48,870 nucleotides of DNA from CAZZBK01 sp964652155 (lineage in GTDB: Bacteria > Planctomycetota > Planctomycetia > Pirellulales > PNKZ01): the NCBI GenBank assembly GCA_964652155.1, contig CAZZBK010000022.1, positions 1 through 48,870 on the forward strand, in the 5' to 3' direction. Made by a program: the position numbers and the translations under genes. This document shows, piece by piece, positions 42,678 to 48,870 of this stretch. The notes under the pieces are model-generated. The model was not told the origin of the DNA. It did no database searches and saw nothing but the letters and a program-made list of their open reading frames with translations. The stretch's first letter is position 1. The number at the start of each line of letters is the position of its first letter.

Positions 42678-43865
42678 TCAATAATCGGCGATCGAGCCGT
42701 CGGGGTACCGGCCGCGGGTGGGCCATTCGGGTTTGCGCGGCATTTTGTTCAACTCGGCCAAGCGCGCTTCGTCGATCTCGCAGCCGATGCCCGGCTCTTG
42801 CGGCAGCGAGGCATAACCCGCCTCGTCAACCGTCCAGCTCTTCTTGACCAACCCCTTGGGCGTGATGCTCGGGTAGTACTCGTGGATCAGGAAATACGGA
42901 ATCGACGCGCTGGCGTGCAGGCTGGCCGTCGTGCCCAGGTCGGTCGTCACACAGTGCGGCGCGAGCGGTACTTGATACGCCTCGCCAAGCGTGGCGATCT
43001 TGCGAAGTTGCGAAATGCCACCGGTATGGGCGCAGTCGATTTGCAGAATATCGGCGCAGCCTTCCTGTAAGTACGCAATCACGTCCCAGATGGTGCGTGC
43101 CTGCTCACCGACGGCCAGCGGAATGTTAATGGCCTGCTTGAGTCGCTTGAACACTTCGATGTTGCCCGGCACGGCGGGCTCTTCGATGTACAGCAAATCG
43201 TAGGGCTTGACGGCCGAGGCGAACTGAATCAGGAACGGCGGCGGCATCGCGCAATGGGCGTCGAACATCACGAGCCCGTCGGGCCCGACCTGCTGCCGGG
43301 CGCGCTCGATCATTTTGACAAAGCCCTCGATCTGCGCCGGCGTGCCCGAGAAGGGTTGCGGCCCCGCCCCGACCTTGGTGGCCTTGGCCGATGGATACAC
43401 GCGCACCTTGTCGCGCGTGGGGCCGCCAAGCAGCCGATAGACTGGCACTCCCCAGAGCTTGCCCGTGATATCCCACAGCGCCATGTCGATGCCGGCGAGC
43501 GTGTGGGTCATAAAGGGACCGCCGCGAATGTCGCGGTGCGAGCGATAAATTTTCTGCCACAGATATTCGATTCGCGTGGGGTTCTCGCCGTCGATCAACT
43601 CGAAGAGCGAATGCACGAGCGCCGAAGCGACATTGACCTCAAGCTGATCGATCTCGCCCCAGCCGGTGACACCGTGGTTGGTTTCGAGTTTGATGTAAAC
43701 CTTGTGATTGAACGGCGTCGGAGTGATCTTGGTGATTTTGATGCTCGACGTGCGATCGGTCACGTTGGCGGCCGGGTTGTCGGCGGCGCTGACCGAGTCG
43801 GTCAAAATCGTCTGAGCGGCGGCGACCGCGCCGAGCGAAGTGAGCAACTGACGGCGATTCCACAT
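42678..43865 (-). CDS. Mandelate racemase/muconate-lactonizing (enolase superfamily) enzyme with Tat-like leader
   Basis: A 395-residue protein from ATG 43865, which begins WNRRQLLTSLGAVAAAQ, a twin-arginine-like leader; a further 36 codons upstream lack sense. The capping domain (KITKITPTPFNHKVYIKLETNHGVTGWGEI) and the barrel domain with metal ligands (VMFDAHCAMPP, IEEPAVPGNIEV, VGEQARTIWD) are typical of enolase-superfamily dehydratases such as sugar-acid dehydratases. The general base candidate is the His in PHCVTTDLG. The exact substrate cannot be read. It is divergent from the PSCyt/PSD gene. Confidence 0.9.
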   Translation of the reverse strand: MWNRRQLLTSLGAVAAAQTILTDSVSAADNPAANVTDRTSSIKITKITPTPFNHKVYIKLETNHGVTGWGEIDQLEVNVASALVHSLFELIDGENPTRIEYLWQKIYRSHRDIRGGPFMTHTLAGIDMALWDITGKLWGVPVYRLLGGPTRDKVRVYPSAKATKVGAGPQPFSGTPAQIEGFVKMIERARQQVGPDGLVMFDAHCAMPPPFLIQFASAVKPYDLLYIEEPAVPGNIEVFKRLKQAINIPLAVGEQARTIWDVIAYLQEGCADILQIDCAHTGGISQLRKIATLGEAYQVPLAPHCVTTDLGTTASLHASASIPYFLIHEYYPSITPKGLVKKSWTVDEAGYASLPQEPGIGCEIDEARLAELNKMPRKPEWPTRGRYPDGSIADY

Positions 43866-43978
43866 GATGGCGATTCCAGCAGGGGAGGGCAGGGGGGCAT
43901 TGAATGCTGCCGCCGATTGTAAGCGGAACGGGGGAGAGGGGGAATAATTTTGATGCCGAGCGTGCTCGATCAATCTGA

Positions 43979-43998
43979 CCTGGGACGTGAGTCCCAGG
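43979..43998. repeat. Hairpin in the divergent gap before the PSCyt/PSD gene
   Basis: Eight-bp arms CCTGGGAC and GTCCCAGG with a GTGA loop, in the 313-bp gap 43866-44178 between the divergent enolase-family and PSCyt/PSD genes. The gap contains no gene and must hold both promoters, which I could not place. Confidence 0.5.
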
Positions 43999-44178
43999 AT
44001 AACGGAGCGAAAGAGTATGGGATCGCTGAATGGGCAATCTTATCGGGGGCTCACGCCAAGCGGCCCGGTGTAGCTAGACCCCGCGAATTGTTGTTGTCTT
44101 ACGGGGCGATTTAGGCCAAAATAAACGTCCCGCCCGAGTGGTTCGTTTACCCGCCCCCGGTTCATCTGCCTGCCCCGT

Positions 44179-46608
44179 ATGCTTGCTCAACGCTGGTTCG
44201 TTTTTTGTGTGCTGCTTTACTCGCTGACTGCGTCATTCGATGTGGCTCAGGGTTACGAGGCGGCGCCGTCGTTCGCGCTCTCCGGTAGGGCGTTTCTGGT
44301 CAAGCATTGCGTGCGCTGTCATGGGGCGAACATGCCCAAGGCCGACCTGGCCTTGCACACCCTGACCGACGAGACGGCGGTGCTCAAGTTTCGCAAGCGC
44401 ATGGAGACCGTGCTCGACATGGTCGAGGCTGGTGAAATGCCCCCGACCAAGGAGCCTCGGCCGACCGCCGACGAAATCTCCGGCTTCTTGGCCTCCGTCC
44501 GCGGTCTCTACGAAAAGGCCGACACGAGCGGCGCGGTCGACCCCGGCCGGATCACCATGCGTCGACTCAATCGCTCGGAGTACAACAACACGGTCCGCGA
44601 TTTGTTGCTGGTCGATTTTCAGCCGGCCGAGGATTTTCCGCCCGATGACGTGGGACACGGCTTCGACAATATCGGCGACGTGCTAAGCGTCTCGCCTCTC
44701 TTGATGGAACGTTATCTGGCTGCGGCCGAGACCATCTCCAACCGGGTCATTCTGGCCGACATCCCCAAGCCCTCGAAGCGCTATCTGTCGGGCCGATACT
44801 TGCAGCCGAACAATGCCCAGACCTCGCAAGGTCGTTTCCGGCAGATGGACGTGACCTCGAAGGAACCGGTGCATGCGGGCCCTTTCACCGCGGCGGGAGA
44901 TTACCTGAAGTTCACAGCCGATGCCGACCTGTTCTTTCGCGCCACGCTCTATGCCGAAACCAAGAGCACGGCTCCGGTCAAGGTCGTGTTGTTCATCTCG
45001 GGCAAGGACTTGAGCGAGGTCTCCAGCGACGCCGAAATCGATCAACTGCTGGGCGCTGCCGTGCCGCAGATGAAGCCGCTGAAGATCATGGGGACCTTCG
45101 AGATCACGGCCCGCGACGCGAAACAGCTGCAAACGATCGAAGTGCCGATTAATCACCAAGGCAAGATCACGAAAGCAGGAATCGCCTTGCTCAAAGGTCC
45201 CGAGGGGGACGAGCCCGCCAAGCTACACATCGAGAACCTGTGGAGCGAAGGGCCACTCGACACGCGGCCTGCCTCGCATCGAATGATCTTGGCCAGCGAC
45301 GAGACCAAGACACCGCAACAACGGACGCGCGAGGTGCTCAACCGCCTGTTGCCGCGCGCGTATCGCCGACCGGTCACGAAGGACGAGATTGAATCGCTCG
45401 CGCGGTTTGCCGATCAGGCGGTGGCCGACGGCCAGAAATGGGAACTCGGCATGCGGCGCGTCGTGCAAGCCATGCTCTGCTCGCCGAAATTCTTGTTTCG
45501 CGTCGAGCTCGACCATCGCCCGCTGACGAGCGACTCGCGTCCGATTGACGAGCACCAGTTGGCTGCCCGATTGAGTTACTTCCTGTGGAGCAGCATGCCC
45601 GACGACGAGTTGTTCGACTTGGCTGGCAAGCGACAGTTGACCGCTCGGCTCGAAGAGCAAGTGCGTCGCATGTTAAAGGACCCCAAGTCATCGGCGCTGA
45701 TCGACAACTTTGCGATGCAATGGTTGCAGTTGGGCAAGCTGCAAACGCTCTCCCCCGACGCGCAGTTGTTTCCCAACTTCAACGAGCCTTTGCGACAAGC
45801 GATGGTCACCGAGACACGCCTGTTCTTGCAAGAGGTGGTCAACCAAGATCGCAGCGTGCTCGACTTGATCGGCGGCAAGTACACGTATCTCAACAATCGA
45901 CTGGCCAAGCACTATGGCATCGTCGACACGCTTGGCAATCGTGTGGGCGACAAGCCCAAGCTGCGGGGGCAGCCCCTGCAATCGCCCAATTTTGTTCGGG
46001 TCGAGCTGCAAGGGGACGAGCGGGCCGGGCTGTTGACCCAGGCCAGCATTCTCACCGTAACATCGAACCCGACGCGCACCTCCCCCGTCAAACGGGGTCG
46101 CTGGGTGCTCGAGCAAATCCTCGGCACGCCGCCGCCGCCGCCGCCACCCAACGTGCCGGATCTCGAACAGCAAAAGGGACAGCTCACCGGGTCGCTGCGC
46201 CAACGGATGGAACAGCACCGCAAGAACCCGGCCTGCGCTAACTGTCATGCCCGCATGGACCCGATCGGGTTTGCCTTTGAGCACTTCGACGCGGTGGGCG
46301 CGTACCGGCAAAAAGACGGCGAGTTTGACATTGATGCCAGCGGGACTTTAACGGACGGGCGAAATATCCAGGGCCCCGCCGGTCTGCGCGAGGTATTATT
46401 AGAGAAGAAAGAGCTGTTCACCCGATCATTATCGGAGCAGATGCTGACCTACGCCCTGGGACGGGGACTTGAGTATTACGACAAGCGTGCCGTCGACCGA
46501 ATGGTTGCCGCGGCGGCCAAAGACGATTACAAATTCTCTCGGTTGGTTATTGAGATTGTGCGGAGCGACCCGTTCCGCCTGCGTCGAGGAAAGGAAACTA
46601 CGCCATGA
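44179..46608 (+). CDS. PSCyt1/PSD3/PSD5/PSD4/PSCyt3/PSD2 multidomain cytochrome-like protein (DUF1592 type)
   Basis: An 809-residue exported protein of the planctomycete PSCyt/PSD type. Domains in order: signal peptide; PSCyt1 with a haem motif HCVRCHG (about residue 50); PSD3/DUF1587 with MRRLNRSEYNNTVRDLL (about 130-150); a beta-rich middle; PSD5/DUF1595 with VLNRLLPRAYRRPVTKDEI; PSD4/DUF1592 with QLAARLSYFLWSSMPDDELF; PSCyt3/DUF1588 ending in ACANCHARMDPIGFAFEHFD; and PSD2/DUF1585 with EQMLTYALGRGLEYYDKRAVD. Two CXXCH sites suggest c-type haems. The stop overlaps the DUF1552 start (ATGA), the usual pairing in planctomycetes. Confidence 0.95.
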   Translation: MLAQRWFVFCVLLYSLTASFDVAQGYEAAPSFALSGRAFLVKHCVRCHGANMPKADLALHTLTDETAVLKFRKRMETVLDMVEAGEMPPTKEPRPTADEISGFLASVRGLYEKADTSGAVDPGRITMRRLNRSEYNNTVRDLLLVDFQPAEDFPPDDVGHGFDNIGDVLSVSPLLMERYLAAAETISNRVILADIPKPSKRYLSGRYLQPNNAQTSQGRFRQMDVTSKEPVHAGPFTAAGDYLKFTADADLFFRATLYAETKSTAPVKVVLFISGKDLSEVSSDAEIDQLLGAAVPQMKPLKIMGTFEITARDAKQLQTIEVPINHQGKITKAGIALLKGPEGDEPAKLHIENLWSEGPLDTRPASHRMILASDETKTPQQRTREVLNRLLPRAYRRPVTKDEIESLARFADQAVADGQKWELGMRRVVQAMLCSPKFLFRVELDHRPLTSDSRPIDEHQLAARLSYFLWSSMPDDELFDLAGKRQLTARLEEQVRRMLKDPKSSALIDNFAMQWLQLGKLQTLSPDAQLFPNFNEPLRQAMVTETRLFLQEVVNQDRSVLDLIGGKYTYLNNRLAKHYGIVDTLGNRVGDKPKLRGQPLQSPNFVRVELQGDERAGLLTQASILTVTSNPTRTSPVKRGRWVLEQILGTPPPPPPPNVPDLEQQKGQLTGSLRQRMEQHRKNPACANCHARMDPIGFAFEHFDAVGAYRQKDGEFDIDASGTLTDGRNIQGPAGLREVLLEKKELFTRSLSEQMLTYALGRGLEYYDKRAVDRMVAAAAKDDYKFSRLVIEIVRSDPFRLRRGKETTP

Positions 46609-47951
46609 GTTACGCTCAACCGCTGTCACGTCGTCGTGTGCTGCAAGGCTTGGGGGCGGCCGTCGCGCTGCCGTGGCTCGAAGCGATGGGCCCCGTCGCG
46701 GCCTGGGCCGCCACCGGCGAGCGCCGCGCAGCCGCCGCTCCCAACCGGATCGCCTTCCTGTACGTGCCCAACGGCATCAACATGGAAGACTGGACCCCCG
46801 GCTATGAAGGCCCGCTCGGCGAGTTGCCCTCGATCCTGAACGAGCTTAACGCGCACAAGCAAAACATCAACGTGCTCACCGGCCTGACGGCCGACAAGGC
46901 CCGCGCGCACGGCGACGGCGGCGGCGACCATGCCCGCGCGCTGTCAGCGTTCCTCACCGGGGCGCAGCCCCGCAAGACCGACGGTACCGACATCCGCGCG
47001 GGCGTGAGCGTCGACCAGGTCGCCGCGGCTCGCATCGGTGAAATGACTCGACTCGCCTCGCTCGAAATCGGCTGCGACGCCAGCAACATGGCCGGCAATT
47101 GCGACTCGGGCTACAGCTGCGTGTATAACTCGACCATGTCGTGGCGCTCGGCCACGCAGCCGATCCCCAAAGAGTCGAACCCCAAGCTCGTGTTCGAGCG
47201 GCTCTTTGGCGGTGCCGGCGACAGCAACCGCGCCCAACGCGACGCCCTGCGCAAGAGCATTTTGGATTTCGTGCGCGATGACTCGGCTTCGCTCGCCAAG
47301 CAACTCGGCGCCAACGATCGCCGTAAGCTCGACGAGTACTTCCACGCCATTCGCGATATCGAGCAACGGATCGTCCGCGCGGCCAAGCTTCCCGAGGTCA
47401 AGAAGCCCGACATGGCCGCCCCCGAGGGGATTCCCAAGGACTACGAAGAACATTGCCGATTGCTCGCCGACCTGCTCGTGCTCGCCTTTCAGGCCGACGT
47501 AACCCGAGTGAGCACGTTTGTGCTGGCCAACGAGGGGAGCAACCGCCCATACTCGTTCATCGGCGTGAGCGAAGGGCACCACGACCTGTCGCACCACGGC
47601 AACGACAAGACCAAGAAGCAAAAGATCGCCGAGATCAACCGCTTCCACGTGCGTCAGTTGAGCTATTTGCTTGGCAAGCTCAAGCAAGTCAAGGAAGGGA
47701 GCGGCACGCTCCTCGATCATAGCCTGATTGCCTACGGCAGCGGCAATAGCGACGGCAACGCGCACAATCACGACAATCTGCCCGTGTTGCTCTGCGGTGG
47801 CGGCGGCGGCACCGTACAGACCGGCCGACACATTCGCTACCAGAACGAGACGCCGCTCAACAACCTCTGGCTCTCGATGCTCGAACGGATCGACGTCCGC
47901 GTGCCGTTCTTGGGCGACAGCTCCGGCGCGCTCGCGGGCCTCAACGGGTAA
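46605..47951 (+). CDS. DUF1552 protein with twin-arginine leader
   Basis: A 448-residue exported protein. The leader SRRRVLQGLGAAVALPWLEAMG is twin-arginine-like and marks the family. DUF1552 signatures are NRIAFLYVPNGINMEDWTP, HGDGGGDHARALSAFLTGA, RLASLEIGCD, YSCVYNSTMSWRS and a C-terminal YGSGNSDGNAHNHDNLPVLLCGGGGG. DUF1552 is related to DUF1501 and sulfatase-like folds and is translated with PSCyt/PSD proteins. Function is not established. Confidence 0.95.
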   Translation: MSYAQPLSRRRVLQGLGAAVALPWLEAMGPVAAWAATGERRAAAAPNRIAFLYVPNGINMEDWTPGYEGPLGELPSILNELNAHKQNINVLTGLTADKARAHGDGGGDHARALSAFLTGAQPRKTDGTDIRAGVSVDQVAAARIGEMTRLASLEIGCDASNMAGNCDSGYSCVYNSTMSWRSATQPIPKESNPKLVFERLFGGAGDSNRAQRDALRKSILDFVRDDSASLAKQLGANDRRKLDEYFHAIRDIEQRIVRAAKLPEVKKPDMAAPEGIPKDYEEHCRLLADLLVLAFQADVTRVSTFVLANEGSNRPYSFIGVSEGHHDLSHHGNDKTKKQKIAEINRFHVRQLSYLLGKLKQVKEGSGTLLDHSLIAYGSGNSDGNAHNHDNLPVLLCGGGGGTVQTGRHIRYQNETPLNNLWLSMLERIDVRVPFLGDSSGALAGLNG

Positions 47952-47996
47952 GCCGCTCATTCGGTTGAACATCGCTGCGACAAATGACAGACGATT

Positions 47997-48078
47997 GGCC
48001 GGAAATGAACGCGAATGAGAAATAGGGAACAGCGACTGCGGCTGGATTATTTCCGTGCATTCGCGTGCATTTCCGGCC
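47997..48078. repeat. 21-bp inverted repeat with one mismatch
   Basis: Left arm 47997-48017 (GGCCGGAAATGAACGCGAATG) and right arm 48058-48078 are reverse complements except at one position, spaced by 40 bp. They lie in the 260-bp gap after the DUF1552 gene, with no gene between. The next gene is on the opposite strand. Probably a dispersed palindromic repeat; a copy search is needed. Confidence 0.7.
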
Positions 48079-48211
48079 GTTGACTTGAGCCTCCGCAGTG
48101 ATAATTCGCCAGCTTCCCGCCGTCCGTTGCAGGCGCTAGACGGGCTCAATTCTGAATTTCATCTGGCACCACAAAGCAGACCACCGTGCTCCCACGGTGA
48201 CCGAGACTCGA

Positions 48212-48742
48212 TCACGGTCGGCCGGGGTCCCAACCGGGGAGCGCGGCCGCTTGCTTCACCCACCGCGCCAACTGTGCCTCGTTCAACGCGTCCCCTTCGT
48301 GGATGTCGATCCAGCGCGCGTCTCGGCTCTTCGGCGTGCCACCCGGCGGCACGGGGCGCAGGGACGTGCCCCGAAAGAACGTCACCTTCACATAACGGGT
48401 AAAGACGTGGAACCCCAGGAACCAGCCGTGCCCTTCAATACCATACAAGGGGGTGTTCCACTTCACGGCCTTGCGAACGTCGGGCACGCTACGCACGATG
48501 AGCGCATCGAGGCAGCGTCCGACGTTGCATTTCCAGCCCGGCATGGCTGCAATGTATGCCTGCACGGGAGCGTCGCCGTCGGCTTTAGCGATCTGCGGGT
48601 TGCCGCCGGAGAGGAGTTTTGGTTGCGCGGCCTGACGGGCCTTCGACGCCGACGGCGATCGTTGGGCCCGCTTCGCGCCGGCCCGATTGGGCGCAGAGTG
48701 CGTTGCGACCCGCGCCGTTTTTTTGGACGTCTTGCCAGCCAT
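48212..48742 (-). CDS. DUF1801 domain protein with basic N-terminal tail
   Basis: A 176-residue protein. The first ~45 residues are rich in Lys, Arg, Ala and Ser (KTSKKTARVATHSAPNRAGA) and look disordered and basic, perhaps binding nucleic acid. The rest is a DUF1801/YdhG-like domain: VRSVPDVRKAVKWNTPLYG, WFLGFHVFTRYVKVTFFRGTSL and a final EAQLARWVKQAAALPGW. The family's function is unknown. It stands alone; 48743-48870 shows no gene. Confidence 0.88.
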   Translation of the reverse strand: MAGKTSKKTARVATHSAPNRAGAKRAQRSPSASKARQAAQPKLLSGGNPQIAKADGDAPVQAYIAAMPGWKCNVGRCLDALIVRSVPDVRKAVKWNTPLYGIEGHGWFLGFHVFTRYVKVTFFRGTSLRPVPPGGTPKSRDARWIDIHEGDALNEAQLARWVKQAAALPGWDPGRP

Positions 48743-48870
48743 CGTAGTCGTTTCCAGGAATAGCGTGATGCTTAGAAGATGTCGATGGGACGAGTTTATT
48801 GAGGCTCAGGTTATGAAGTTAACAGGACGACCAACGGGAGTCCGTAAATACCGGCCTCGCGTTGCTCGGC

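Noticed and set aside
46126..46150. CCG-type short repeat in the DUF1592-type gene
   Set aside because: It encodes the Pro-rich linker (PPPPPPP) normal for this family, not a separate repeat element.
1..48870. CRISPR arrays, tRNA, rRNA or intact insertion sequences
   Set aside because: Looked for regular spaced repeats, cloverleaf/T-loop sequence and transposase motifs; none was found by eye.

Overview
The window is GC-rich bacterial DNA, most likely from a planctomycete and probably Pirellulales-like. This is inferred from gene content: paired PSCyt/PSD (DUF1592-type) and DUF1552 genes, a DUF1501 protein, a DUF1080 secreted protein, a PQQ-propeller lipoprotein, and a MoxR-DUF58-BatA-VWA operon ending in a very long coiled-coil protein. 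No rRNA, tRNA, CRISPR array or intact insertion sequence was seen.

Bases 1-13500, + strand: a tightly packed operon of a MoxR AAA+ ATPase (cut by the window edge and carrying an in-frame TAA), a DUF58 protein, two membrane-anchored von Willebrand proteins, a 1195-residue membrane coiled-coil protein, a Gln-rich secreted protein, a prenyltransferase/squalene-cyclase-fold protein and an NPCBM-domain protein. A small SHOCT-like membrane protein follows. This looks like an envelope-associated chaperone/adaptor system. Bases 13794-15880 hold clpX, a clear intrinsic terminator and a hemolysin III/PAQR-like membrane protein. Bases 16133-21178 hold exported proteins: PQQ propeller, DUF1080, a kelch-like propeller and DUF1501.

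Bases 21487-22865 are a decay zone. An alginate-export-type porin gene carries a nonsense codon and an internal frame-shifting deletion. It is cut at its 3' end and joined directly to the last ~140 codons of an NtrC-type sigma-54 activator.

Bases 23119-42249 are the most interesting part, a metabolic island. On the - strand, twelve genes that nearly all overlap by 4 nt encode a cNMP-binding sensor protein, the four subunits of a soluble group 3b-type [NiFe] hydrogenase (HydB, HydG, HydD, HydA), its maturation protease and the complete set HypA, B, F, C, D, E. After a 424-bp gap the same strand continues with an AcsA-type acetate-CoA ligase, 2-oxoacid dehydrogenase E1 alpha, E1 beta and lipoyl-E2, and an acyl carrier protein fused translationally to E2. 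Divergent from the hydrogenase operon is ppsA (PEP synthase). Together they could link NAD(P)H/H2 exchange with interconversion of pyruvate, acetate, acetyl-CoA and PEP, a layout that suggests energy and redox management under low oxygen (inference).

Bases 42678-48742 hold an enolase-superfamily protein with a Tat-like leader, the divergent PSCyt/PSD multidomain cytochrome and its DUF1552 partner, and a DUF1801 protein. Several intergenic palindromes, including a 21-bp inverted repeat at 47997-48078, lie between genes.
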